From UBA9611 sp965237595 (GTDB taxonomy: Bacteria > Chloroflexota > Dehalococcoidia > Lucifugimonadales > UBA3495): DNA of 64,000 bases. Below, piece by piece: positions 1-8,187 of the stretch (position 1 is the stretch's first letter; every line of letters begins with the position of its first letter). A program made the position numbers and the translations under genes. Location of the stretch: contig CBDEFY010000004.1 of NCBI GenBank assembly GCA_965237595.1, positions 248,001 through 312,000 of the forward strand, given 5' to 3'. The notes beneath the pieces were generated by a model. The model did not search any database, was not told the origin of the DNA, and saw nothing but the letters and a program-made list of their open reading frames with translations.

Positions 1-186
1 AAGTCAATGGCCAGACTGACGTCCCCTTCCCTTCTCCAGGCCGCGCTCGCTCGCGCGGTAAATGACGTCTGCGCTTATCGACAAAGTCGAATTTCGGGCC
101 TCTGTGATAGCGTCGCCGTAGGACCACAGGATCAATGGAAGCGAGGCAGACTGAGAATGAGAGCTCTTCGTAACCACTGGCCGATG

Positions 187-630
187 GTCGCCCAACTCCG
201 GCGGTATCTCCCCACTAAACTGGCTCCCGCTGAGGTACAACTCGGTCAGGTTGGCGAGGTTGCCCAGTTCCGGCGGTATCTCCCCGGTCAACTGGTTCCC
301 GAGGAGAGCCAGACCGATGACGCGGCCGTTGCCGTCAGTGGTGACGCCTTCCCACGCTCAGCCAGTTATAGTTGCCACTCCAATTCGGGCCGCCAGTGGC
401 GTTATAGAGGGCGATCAGGGCTTCCCGGTCCGTTTCGGGCGAGGTCAAGCGGGGGTCTGGCGGTAGCCCTGAGCGTGGGCGACGGTTCGGCGACTTCCGT
501 TGTGGGCCCGGCGGTGGCCCGTCCCGAGGATCGCCCACCCGTCAGCTCACCGGAGCCGCCGCAGGCCAACAGCAGCAACGGCAGACGCAGTGCCAGGGCA
601 AAGATTCCCAGGAAAAGTCGTGGCGTTCTC
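187..630 (-). pseudogene. Leucine-rich-repeat lipoprotein remnant
   Basis: Pieces of one secreted LRR protein can be read in three frames. A lipoprotein-type signal (LPLLLLAC, lipobox LLAC) lies near 540-620, then TDREALIALYNATGGPNW (typical N-cap of bacterial LRR proteins) near 385-430, then NQLTGEIPPELGNLANLTELYL followed by a second GEIPPELG repeat down to 187. At least two frameshifts separate the pieces, no start codon precedes the signal peptide, and the repeat array stops after about two repeats. The intact protein would be a surface-anchored binding protein; this copy is dead. Confidence 0.75.
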
Positions 631-639
631 GTCTAGATT

Positions 640-986
640 CACTCCCTGTGTTTGCGGCGTTTGGGTCGTCGCCGGTCACTCACTAGGGAGCAACCCTGGA
701 GTAGACCCGGATCTGGGGTAAGACGATTACCCCATCGGAGGCGTCGCCGGAGCGCATGTCGCCCCAACCGGGAGAGGCAGCATCCCGGTTCTTGCGGAAA
801 ACGCCCCTTTTCCGCCAGTGGCGGGATTGCTGACACGTGCGCCTTGTGAGGGGTGGCGGAAAAGGTGCTGCTGGTCTTGTTGACTAACAGTTGGTTTGGC
901 CGTCCAGAAGCCGAAATACGCCGCGCATCTGACTGGCAAGGTGAGACCAAATAAAGGCAGAATGGGTGGGTGTAGGGAAGCATCCT
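640..986. other. Gene-free stretch
   Basis: Apart from the three-arm hairpin, I see no credible coding region. The reading frame of the Rep remnant continues into this stretch without recognisable homology, so it is probably decayed DNA between the Rep remnant and the LRR relic. Confidence 0.5.
794..865. repeat. Three-arm hairpin repeat (alternative pairing)
   Basis: GCGGAAAA (794-801) pairs with TTTTCCGC (808-815). The same middle arm, as CCTTTTCCGCCA (806-817), also pairs perfectly over 12 bp with TGGCGGAAAAGG (854-865). The arms are therefore mutually exclusive. It lies in a stretch (640-986) with no recognisable gene. It could be a decayed IS end or attenuator-like structure; function unknown. 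Confidence 0.5.
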
Positions 987-1385
987 TGACCAATGGACAT
1001 AACACCCAGGGCCCGGGTTAAGAGGATTCCTAGTGAGTACACCGCCGTATCCTGGGTCCGCGCCCAGGTGATAGCTCAGTCGGTCCGCAACGTGCGACAA
1101 GTAGGCCAGTGGCAACCCATGAGCCGCATCATGCCGGGCAACGGGTACCTCAAGGGCGTAGACAGCGTGGATGCCTCCAGGACGGCGCTCCGGTGTCCCT
1201 GGGCGCGTGTTGATCACCATCCAAGACGGCGGTATGGAAGGCTTGCCGCCAGGCCAGCCCGAGTCAGACGGCGTGTCGCAGTCCAGGATTATGGAAGCGT
1301 AGACGTGTGGCGGTTGAAGTTCCAGTTTGGGGAAGGTTGCCCAGGCGGTCTCAGCATCGAAGCGGCCGACAATATGGCTGTGTTC
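987..1385 (-). pseudogene. Plasmid replication initiator (Replicase/RepA-type) fragment
   Basis: One frame encodes a segment that looks like the Replicase (PF03090-type) initiator family. It has PPHVYASIILDCDTP (acidic DCD motif), then GIHAVYALEVPV, and LGADPGYGGVLTRNPLNP, an arrangement (acidic motif, then 'ALEVPV', then 'GADPGYxGxxxxNPxxP') I associate with plasmid and satellite Rep proteins. It has no start codon of its own and sits immediately downstream of, and out of frame with, the VapE-like gene, overlapping its last codons. Homology stops near 987. It is probably a truncated initiator fused by deletion to the VapE-like gene. Family assignment is from memory of conserved words, not a search. 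Confidence 0.6.
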
Positions 1386-3229
1386 ATTCGCGCCCAGCCG
1401 CGCAGGTGGTCGTCGGGGTCAACGGCGTAGGGGCGGCGAAAGCGGTCCTTTTGCTGTGACATCACATTCTTGAAGTGTTCGACCGCTTTCAAGCTGCGGA
1501 CACCGCGCATCTCGCTGAACTCGGCAACCCAGCAAGGCCCGGTGCTCTCGGCCAGGCGTTGGGTGTCCTGGTCCACCGCCACACCGTCCTCGTGCCACCT
1601 GGCTTGCAGGGCTCGCGGAAACAGGTCTTTGCAGAAACGGCTCTTTCCCAACCCCTGCGCCCCAATCAACACCGGCATCCAATCGTGGACACAGCCGGGA
1701 TCGTACGCCCTAGCGACCAGCCCCACCATAAACGCTTCCCCCGCCACCCCCGCTAGGTTGGTGTTTCCCTGAACGTCTTCGGTGGCCGCGCCCAAGGCGT
1801 CCTTGAACAACGTCCGAAGCCTAACCTGGCCATCCCACTTGGGCAGCGTCTCCAACCACTCAACGCGAACATTGACTGGCGGGGCGAGTGTGGTCACCGT
1901 GCGGTTATACTTGTTGTCCGTGGTGTCCGCACCTACAGCGCGGTCCACATAGCCACGCAGGTGGGCGTATAAGGACGGCGTGAGATATATCCACTCACCC
2001 GGCTTTGCGTTGGGGACAGTCTCCCGAAGCAGCCTTGGCAGCGGATACTTGTCGTCGCCCTCCACAAAGGTTCTGACCTCAAGCCCTCCCTCGGGCTCCG
2101 GAGAGCGTATATCCAGCCGGAGAGCATCCAGCACATCAATTATCTGGTCGCTGAGGGCAATACGTGGGTCAACCTTGTATTTCTGCTTCCCCTTGCTGTC
2201 CGTCACTCCGGGGATAGCAACCAGCTCGGGAATCCATAGGTCGGCGTCTAGGGGGGTCTGAACCCGAGTCTCCCATTCCAGGAACCGCAGTATGGTCTTT
2301 TGCGGCGACTTACAGGAAAAACAGTGGGCCAACAAGATGGCCTTGTCGTCATCCTGGGGGGGTCCCTTAACATCCTCCCACTTCCGGTCCTCCCCGAGCC
2401 GCCTGTAAACCATCCATAGGTGAAGCGAAGTCTCGTTGGTTCCCCCGTGGTAGGGACAGGCAATCGTGAAGTCGGGCACTTCGGCATTGACCGTGTTAGC
2501 GCCGTAGTGCGCCCCGACCAAACACAGCCATTCGGCGGCGGTCAGCGGCTTGTAGTGAAAGAATTGCCTGGAACGCAAATCAGCCCGCGCCCGGGCCTTT
2601 GTCGTCGCCTCGGAAGGCGCATCCGCAACATTCCAGGCATAGGGGACCGTGTCGGGGTTGATTCGCAGGTCGGGATCATAGCTGGCAAGCGCTAGCCTTG
2701 TAATGTGTTTAACCGTCTCGTCGCCGCCGGGGGGTAGGTCCAGCGCGTTTGTAAGTAGCGTCCAAACGTGCCCATACTCGGCGTGAGTCCTGGGCTCAGG
2801 GTCCACCACCGCGATCACGTGCAAGCCGAATCCGCCCACAGACTCGTAGACGGCAAGGACTCCGGGTTGCTGGCTTAGCCTTTCCTTTGTGGCATCCCGG
2901 AGCGCTAGGTCGGGCACTTCGCCTTTTTGGTCCCAATCCAAGAACACGAAGCCGCTGCTAGGCGTGGGTGTGTCATCCTTGGTGCGCCCGACCAGGAATA
3001 CCCCCCCGTAGGTCACGGCGTCAAGGTGCTTCCGGAGCTTGTCATAGTCGGGCGACCCTCGTGCCGCCCGGACTTTGTTGACGAACTCGGAGTAGTGCCC
3101 GCCGCGAATCCGCCCCAACCATTCCTCTGTGGTGACGGGATTCCCCTTGGCGCGCGCGTTGTAGAGCCCGGCGAAGACAGATACCTTCCTGCCGATCGCG
3201 GTATTGGGGTAAACTCTCGTCTGCGTCAT
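1289..3229 (-). CDS. VapE-like primase/helicase, C-terminus lost
   Basis: Replication protein of a mobile element, 646 codons. The N-terminal part has a primase-like acidic pair (FVFLDWD, D98 and D100). A likely zinc site follows (CPYH near residue 257, HCFSC near 310). A VapE-type P-loop ATPase domain follows, with WDGQVRLRTLF, the Walker A GAQGLGKS near residue 525, and EFSEM as probable Walker B. In VapE proteins the ATPase domain should continue after RPYAVDPDDH; here the frame runs into unrelated residues and the Rep fragment begins in another frame, so the C-terminus has been replaced. The ATG at 3229 is preceded by AGGAGGG. It follows two small genes on the same strand, consistent with a satellite or plasmid operon. 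Confidence 0.75.
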   Translation of the reverse strand: MTQTRVYPNTAIGRKVSVFAGLYNARAKGNPVTTEEWLGRIRGGHYSEFVNKVRAARGSPDYDKLRKHLDAVTYGGVFLVGRTKDDTPTPSSGFVFLDWDQKGEVPDLALRDATKERLSQQPGVLAVYESVGGFGLHVIAVVDPEPRTHAEYGHVWTLLTNALDLPPGGDETVKHITRLALASYDPDLRINPDTVPYAWNVADAPSEATTKARARADLRSRQFFHYKPLTAAEWLCLVGAHYGANTVNAEVPDFTIACPYHGGTNETSLHLWMVYRRLGEDRKWEDVKGPPQDDDKAILLAHCFSCKSPQKTILRFLEWETRVQTPLDADLWIPELVAIPGVTDSKGKQKYKVDPRIALSDQIIDVLDALRLDIRSPEPEGGLEVRTFVEGDDKYPLPRLLRETVPNAKPGEWIYLTPSLYAHLRGYVDRAVGADTTDNKYNRTVTTLAPPVNVRVEWLETLPKWDGQVRLRTLFKDALGAATEDVQGNTNLAGVAGEAFMVGLVARAYDPGCVHDWMPVLIGAQGLGKSRFCKDLFPRALQARWHEDGVAVDQDTQRLAESTGPCWVAEFSEMRGVRSLKAVEHFKNVMSQQKDRFRRPYAVDPDDHLRGWARMNTAILSAASMLRPPGQPSPNWNFNRHTSTLP

Positions 3230-3299
3230 GGTCGGGATTACCCTCCTGACCGGGTTAGCGCTCCTAAGAAGATTTTAGGGGCGCTTTTCTTTTGTGCTT

Positions 3300-3674
3300 T
3301 TAGTCGCCGGAGACTGTGGATTGCGAGTTAACATAGTCGGTTACCCCTCGGGCGACTTCCGCGAACCGCGCGGCATTTTCATCCTGGACCTGTTTTGCCG
3401 CTAGTCTCTGATCTGCTACCTCGTGAATTTTGGTCTTCACCCAGGCTAGGGCGTCGGCTAAACTGGTTAGCTTGCTGGTTGCCCAGTAGCTGCAGTAAGA
3501 CTCACCAACCCCGGCGTCATACCGCGCCCCGTCTCCAATGAGAACCCCCTTAATCCCAGCCGCATAGCGGTATTCTCCCAGCGTGAACATACCTTGCATT
3601 TGTGCGTTGCCCTTGCCCCACTCTCCCCACTCACCGAGGATTGTCCCCGCCTGTGTTTCCAGATGCTCACTCAT
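3300..3674 (-). CDS. Small hypothetical protein of the VapE operon
   Basis: 124 codons starting MSEHLETQ; not recognised. It is soluble, with a Gly/Tyr-rich middle and a helical C-terminal half (ADALAWVKTKIHEVADQRLAAKQVQDENAARF). The start is fixed by GAGGGG eight bases upstream of the ATG. This ATG overlaps the last codons of the upstream RHH gene (8 bp), so translation is probably coupled. Position between an RHH protein and a VapE-like replicase suggests an accessory replication or regulatory role (inference). Confidence 0.65.
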   Translation of the reverse strand: MSEHLETQAGTILGEWGEWGKGNAQMQGMFTLGEYRYAAGIKGVLIGDGARYDAGVGESYCSYWATSKLTSLADALAWVKTKIHEVADQRLAAKQVQDENAARFAEVARGVTDYVNSQSTVSGD

Positions 3675-3870
3675 TGTTTTTCCCCTCATCTGCGGACTTC
3701 CGTCCAGCGTCGATATACCCGCGCAGCAGATCACACAAACTCACCCGCCGTGCCTCCGCGATAAGCTCCATAGCGATTCTGTCCGACTTTCGCAGGTACA
3801 GGGCTACCCGCGAGTCAAACCGCTCCCCCTTAACCTTGAATCCCCGTTTCTTTTCAGCTAGCGAAACCAT
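3667..3870 (-). CDS. Small ribbon-helix-helix-like protein
   Basis: 67 codons. The pattern FKVKGERFDSRVALYLRKSDRIAMELIAEARRVSLCDLLRGYID resembles a short beta strand followed by two helices, as in RHH DNA-binding proteins. The start at 3870 is preceded by a near-perfect AGGAGGT six bases away. It is the first gene of the minus-strand operon and reads away from a region with two inverted repeats, so it is the natural candidate repressor of the divergent promoters. Confidence 0.6.
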   Translation of the reverse strand: MVSLAEKKRGFKVKGERFDSRVALYLRKSDRIAMELIAEARRVSLCDLLRGYIDAGRKSADEGKNNE

Positions 3871-3959
3871 TTGCGCACCTCCTGCCGCCTTTGTGTTGCA
3901 TCTAACCCTAAACACAAACCCAGTGGGGTTGCAAGCGGCACCACCGTGTTTAGTCGGTA

Positions 3960-4023
3960 AAACTTGATAATCTGTCAAGTTTCCGCAGTATTACGCGTCC
4001 TATACTAGCCTAATCCGTAATAC
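3960..4023. promoter_or_regulatory. Divergent regulatory region with two inverted repeats
   Basis: AAACTTGA (3960-3967) and TCAAGTTT (3975-3982) form an 8-bp inverted repeat with a 7-bp spacer. GTATTACG (3988-3995) and CGTAATAC (4016-4023) form another 8-bp inverted repeat. Both lie between the divergent genes starting at 3870 (minus) and 4041 (plus). Operator function for the RHH protein is inferred from position. Confidence 0.5.
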
Positions 4024-4040
4024 CGTGATAGTATGTCGTC

Positions 4041-4301
4041 ATGCGAGACACCGACAACCAAACCAACGAATCGGACACCACTGAGCGCGCAGGCAGCCTG
4101 GCGGAGCAGCGCCGTGGAACGGTACTCGATTCGGCGGCCGACATTGCCCACGACCGCCACGACGTCGCCATCTTCGAGGAAGCGGCGCGGCGGCAGGAGT
4201 TGGACCTGGATAACCCGCAGCCATTGGACGCAAGCCGCAACCTCGCGGAGCGGGTGCGAGCGACCTTTGGTCGCACCACGGCGGAGGCGGCACGTCCATG
4301 A
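4041..4301 (+). CDS. Small acidic hypothetical protein
   Basis: 86 codons (MRDTDNQTNE...), not recognised, acidic and helical. No clear ribosome-binding site precedes the ATG; a leaderless transcript from the divergent promoter region is possible. It overlaps the next small gene by ATGA, which supports both being real. Confidence 0.5.
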   Translation: MRDTDNQTNESDTTERAGSLAEQRRGTVLDSAADIAHDRHDVAIFEEAARRQELDLDNPQPLDASRNLAERVRATFGRTTAEAARP

Positions 4302-4408
4302 CGGGCTTCCGGGAAAGGCTGTCGCCCCACCGGGCCCTGCTGGAGGCAAAGGGGATAATTGACCTGCCAACCGCAAGCTGTTACAAGTGCGAAGCACCAA
4401 CTAACTAG
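4298..4408 (+). CDS. Very small protein, 36 residues
   Basis: Starts at the ATG of an ATGA overlap with the preceding gene and ends at TAG 4406-4408. The product MTGFRERLSPHRALLEAKGI... contains a CYKC pair near the C-terminus. Not recognised; supported mainly by the stop-start overlap. Confidence 0.4.
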   Translation: MTGFRERLSPHRALLEAKGIIDLPTASCYKCEAPTN

Positions 4409-4549
4409 GTCCACCTCACCCCAGCTGTAATCAGCAACATCCACGAGGGGAAGAAGCTGTCAGACCATTTTGACGTCGTCGCCGACTTCTCTGACCAGCA
4501 CTACCAGTAGCATTTGGCCTGTTCCTGCGGGAAGTGAGCCACACAAGAC

Positions 4550-5521
4550 ATGCGGCAGGATTCTGACAAACGATCGGAGGATGCATTGGCCGTAACAGTA
4601 GTGAGTTGTAACATCGCGACGCGACGCGAGCCGTGGCGCCAACTTCTGAGGATGGACGCGGACATAGCTTTGCTCCAGGAGGCCACTCCGCCACCGGACG
4701 ACGTCGCCCGGCTGCGGGACGCGACACTCCCCTCCGCTGACCACTCCCGCCGTCTGGAGATTGGCCCACAAAAATCGTGGGACTCTCATTCGTGGAACGC
4801 TGGAGAGGCCGGAACTCTGTATGACCGCTGGCCGATGGTGGTGCGGCTCTCCGACCGCGTGGACGTCGAGTGGTTTAGCCAGGTTGGTCCTGTGTGGCAA
4901 CCGGAGGAGGACGAGGTCGCCGTCAGCGGTATCGGCACCATTACCGCCGCCCGCGTCACGCCCCGCGACGGATCGATTGAGCCGTTTGTCGTCGTCTCCA
5001 TGTACGCCCGGTGGATCGGGTCGCATCCAAGCGTCAAGAGGGCGTGGAGCTTTGGCTACGCGGACTCTTCCGTCCACCGCATCATCTCGGACCTATCGGC
5101 CTTCATCGGCCACGAGAATCCACGGACGCACCGCATCCTGGCCGCCGGTGATCTCAATATCGCGCACGGCTATGGTGATGGAGGGGACCCGTACTGGGAG
5201 GCACGATACCGGTCCGTGTTCGAGAGGATGGCGGCTATTGGGCTGGAATTCATGGGACCCCAGGCTCCGAATGGTCGGCAATCGAATACGCCGGCTACGG
5301 GTGAACCCACGGACTCCCGCAACGTCGTCACGTACCACCTCCCAGGTAAGAATCCGGAAACGGCAAGCAACAATCAGCTGGACTATGTCTTCGCCTCTCG
5401 TGGCTTCCACGAGGACATCGCGGTGCGGGCCATGAACTCTGTCGAAGAGTGGGGCGCAAGCGACCATTGCCGCCTGCTAATCAAGGTCGGGGACGGAGTA
5501 CCCCCCGCCGTTGACTCCTAA
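4550..5521 (+). CDS. Endonuclease/exonuclease/phosphatase family protein
   Basis: 323 codons carrying the EEP superfamily signature in order: VTVVSCNIATR (strand 1), DIALLQEA with the metal-binding Glu, RILAAGDLNIAH (Asp/Asn pair), NQLDYVFASRG, and GASDHCRLL with the catalytic His near the C-terminus. These metal-dependent enzymes cleave phosphodiester or phosphomonoester bonds; the substrate cannot be told from sequence. There is no signal peptide, so it is probably cytoplasmic. An RHH-like gene follows about 30 bp downstream on the same strand. The true start could be slightly downstream, because the first ~15 residues are not conserved-looking. Confidence 0.8.
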   Translation: MRQDSDKRSEDALAVTVVSCNIATRREPWRQLLRMDADIALLQEATPPPDDVARLRDATLPSADHSRRLEIGPQKSWDSHSWNAGEAGTLYDRWPMVVRLSDRVDVEWFSQVGPVWQPEEDEVAVSGIGTITAARVTPRDGSIEPFVVVSMYARWIGSHPSVKRAWSFGYADSSVHRIISDLSAFIGHENPRTHRILAAGDLNIAHGYGDGGDPYWEARYRSVFERMAAIGLEFMGPQAPNGRQSNTPATGEPTDSRNVVTYHLPGKNPETASNNQLDYVFASRGFHEDIAVRAMNSVEEWGASDHCRLLIKVGDGVPPAVDS

Positions 5522-5549
5522 GGCGCTGTCCTGCGCATGGAGATGTGTG

Positions 5550-5765
5550 ATGACCTTCTCACGAAGACCAGAGTCACCGGATAACCAAGAGCGGAGGGAG
5601 GCCTTCCGTGAACAGGCCGCGGCGCCGGATGTTACGGTGCTGCATTGCCGGATCCCGTCTGAACTGCACCGGCGGCTGCGACACCTGGTGGTGGACGAAG
5701 ACTCCAGCGTGACGGCCAAGGTGATTGAGATGATCCAGCAGGGGCTTGAAAGGCGAGGCCGTTAG
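5550..5765 (+). CDS. Ribbon-helix-helix-like small protein
   Basis: 71 codons from MTFSRRPESP. The C-terminal half, VTVLHCRIPSELHRRLRHLV followed by SSVTAKVIEMIQQGLERRG, matches the strand-helix-helix layout of RHH or Arc-type proteins. GGAG lies about 7 bp before this ATG; a longer frame opening at TTG 5511 overlaps the EEP gene and is less likely. Probably a regulator or antitoxin-like partner of the EEP gene (inference). Confidence 0.6.
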   Translation: MTFSRRPESPDNQERREAFREQAAAPDVTVLHCRIPSELHRRLRHLVVDEDSSVTAKVIEMIQQGLERRGR

Positions 5766-5915
5766 GCGAGACTGCGCGGCGATATGGTGCAAAGGATATC
5801 AGGAGCACCGGTGCAATGGTGATCCAATGATGTCTAAATGATGTCCAGTGGATACAGCGAACGTTCATCCACGCAAGCCATCCAGCATTGTTTCCACCAC
5901 GCTAAGCACCCCGCC

Positions 5916-6119
5916 CTACTCGCTCTCGAAGCCGCTGTCGTCGAACTTCAAAGTCCGGCTGTTTTCGGTGACGGTGCGTATTACCTGCTCCGGTGTGCCG
6001 TCGGGGATGTCGACTTCAATCTCCAGGGTCAGCCTGACGTTGGCTCCCATCACCCCGGATAGGTGAGCGATCACCTCATTAGCTATTACGCTGGCGTAGC
6101 TCAGCCGGGCCCATCCCAT
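5916..6119 (-). pseudogene. C-terminal tail of a DUF499-type ATPase
   Basis: The 67 residues VIAHLSGVMGANVRLTLEIEVDIPDGTPEQVIRTVTENSRTLKF resemble the extreme C-terminus of large DUF499 AAA-like ATPases found in defence islands with DUF1156 methylases. About 1000 residues are missing upstream, where the GmrSD-type gene now ends 8 bp away. Remnant of a displaced defence module. Confidence 0.6.
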
Positions 6120-6127
6120 AGCCAGAG

Positions 6128-8077
6128 CTAGTTAGCAGTCGGGCTTGTAGCTAGTATCCCCTCTCTCACGTAGCGTTTCAGGGATTCCGCGTCGGTGTAG
6201 AAGCGGAAGCCCGCCTGACTCGCTATTCGCTTAGTGTCCTGATCTTCACCTATCAGTAGGGCCGCCGGCTGGCTGTACCCAGCCTGGAGTCCATCAGACC
6301 AGGCCAAATCCAGGGTGGCGAGGAGTTCCCCTGTCACTTCATCGACAAGCTCATAGTCAAACTCTCCTTCTGGCAACCCCTGCTCAATCACCCATACGTT
6401 GGCATCCAGAAGCAATTGCTCCTCGTCTTCACTCTGCGGGGCGCGGAACATAGTGCCAGACCTATCCAACACCGAGCCAACAGGTTCAGACTCTGGAACC
6501 GAACCTTCGAGAAGGCCGTCTAGGAACTGGTTTGCGGCCTCAGCCAGTAGCTCCCGTCTTGCCTCCAGGAAGGATCGGTAATTCTCTATTCTCCAGAGAT
6601 CGGCATCGATGGGAATCCAGTGGCTCTCGATCAAACGGGGTTGCTTCTCCACAAACTCTCGAATGTACTCGGCCGGGTCTCTGTTGGATACCTTGAGATT
6701 GGTTTCCTGGGTGAGGAAGGTGAAATTCGCCAGAGCGTTGACTTCGTGGCGCTCATATTCCTTTTCGTAGAGCAGGGACTTGGGGAATACGTGATGAAGT
6801 TCCAGCCTGTTGAGACTGCCGAGCATGTGGTTCGACAGTTCGATGCCGGTGTCCCAGTCCTCAGCATGATGCACCCTAGTCAACATGTACAGCAGAGGGT
6901 AGAACCGCGCCCCCTTGCTCCAACCTGAGAAGTCATTGGGAGACACTCTCAGATCTCCCCTCTGCCTGCGCACACCGTCCAGGAGCCGGTCCAATCCTCC
7001 GTCGGCGTCTTCGATCGCCGCCAAGTCCTGATTCAACACCGTTTCGGTTGACCCCGAGTAGCGACCCCAGAGCATGGCATGAACATACCAATAGAGAAGC
7101 TTGTCACGTTCCGCGGCGTCGGAGAGCGTTCCCCCTCTAGCTTCAACATACCTAACCATCAACGGGAAGGCATATGGACTTCCCAAAACCCGGTCATGGT
7201 CGAGGCCTAGGCGAGACGAGAGCAGATTGAGCAGATAGTCCACGTGCTTTTCGGTCCGCAGCAGTCCCTTACGGAAGTCTGAAGTCTCAATGCCGGAAAG
7301 TGCTGAGAACATCGCCTCTCCAGTTATCAAGCTGTTGACGCACCGAAGAAGCCATTCCAGCTTGAAATGGAACCCCGCTCCCTTCCACCGCTCCAGCCGG
7401 GAGTTCATTTCGGCCCGGGCCCCGGGCCATGTGGCGCAAATCTTGGCAAGTGCTAGGTCTCCCTTGGAGAGTTTCGTGCCGCCGCTGTTGACGCGGTTGA
7501 AGATGTCCACCACCACATCAACTGTTTTCTCTTCTCCCGTGACGTCCTCCACGTGTAGGTCCACGTCTCTAATGGTGTGGACCCTGTTCAGCCGGTCAAT
7601 GTACGTGGCGACGTTGTGCGCGAGGACCGGGTTTTCCTGAATCTGGCCAATGAACCCCCCGATGCCCCGCTCCATCAATTCCGTGACGCTGATCCAACCC
7701 TGTTCCTGACTCATCCTAACGGGAGCGTAGAACTGGAAGTTTTCCGTTTCCATGTTGAAATGCAGGCCGGTGAAGGTATCAAGGTTTCCCTCGAAGAATG
7801 GGGGACCCTTGCCCCGGATGATGCCGAAGAGGGTTGTTATGCGCTGCTGACCATCCAGCAGGAGTTTAACGTATCCCGGCTGTAGCGGAGAGTCGCCGCG
7901 AGAGTTGACGTTCTCCGTCCTGGTCACCCATGTAAGCAGGCTGCCGACGGGGTGCCTACGATAGAGCGACTCCATCAACCCCCTAACTTGGTCCCTGTTC
8001 CAGACGTAGCCTCGTTGAAAGACAGGAAGGGCAATGGCCCCGTTATCGATCTGATCCAAGATGGTGCTTACCTTCAT
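6128..8077 (-). CDS. DUF262/DUF1524 (GmrSD-type) defence nuclease
   Basis: About 649 codons. The N-terminal DUF262 domain shows LPVFQRGYVWNRDQV (residues ~17-31) and LLDGQQRITTLFG, the ParB-like NTP-binding and hydrolysing signature of GmrS. The DUF1524 HNH nuclease shows LELHHVFPKSLL (near residue 425) followed by LANFTFLTQETNLKVSNRDP. A further domain with residues ~550-645 has a REase-like or sensor look (EQGLPEGEFDYELVDEVTGE). The family includes type IV enzymes that cut modified phage DNA. The start at 8077 is set by GGAGGGG seven bases upstream; five more codons could precede it. It appears intact, in an island of broken defence genes. Confidence 0.85.
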   Translation of the reverse strand: MKVSTILDQIDNGAIALPVFQRGYVWNRDQVRGLMESLYRRHPVGSLLTWVTRTENVNSRGDSPLQPGYVKLLLDGQQRITTLFGIIRGKGPPFFEGNLDTFTGLHFNMETENFQFYAPVRMSQEQGWISVTELMERGIGGFIGQIQENPVLAHNVATYIDRLNRVHTIRDVDLHVEDVTGEEKTVDVVVDIFNRVNSGGTKLSKGDLALAKICATWPGARAEMNSRLERWKGAGFHFKLEWLLRCVNSLITGEAMFSALSGIETSDFRKGLLRTEKHVDYLLNLLSSRLGLDHDRVLGSPYAFPLMVRYVEARGGTLSDAAERDKLLYWYVHAMLWGRYSGSTETVLNQDLAAIEDADGGLDRLLDGVRRQRGDLRVSPNDFSGWSKGARFYPLLYMLTRVHHAEDWDTGIELSNHMLGSLNRLELHHVFPKSLLYEKEYERHEVNALANFTFLTQETNLKVSNRDPAEYIREFVEKQPRLIESHWIPIDADLWRIENYRSFLEARRELLAEAANQFLDGLLEGSVPESEPVGSVLDRSGTMFRAPQSEDEEQLLLDANVWVIEQGLPEGEFDYELVDEVTGELLATLDLAWSDGLQAGYSQPAALLIGEDQDTKRIASQAGFRFYTDAESLKRYVREGILATSPTAN

Positions 8078-8187
8078 AGCAATCCCCTCCATCCATCTGC
8101 GGGCGTGTTCTCATCGTCAGCGTAGCTGATTGACTGGAGCAAGGCTCAATCCTGATGAACTCAAACGATACGCCATGAGCGCCGTTA

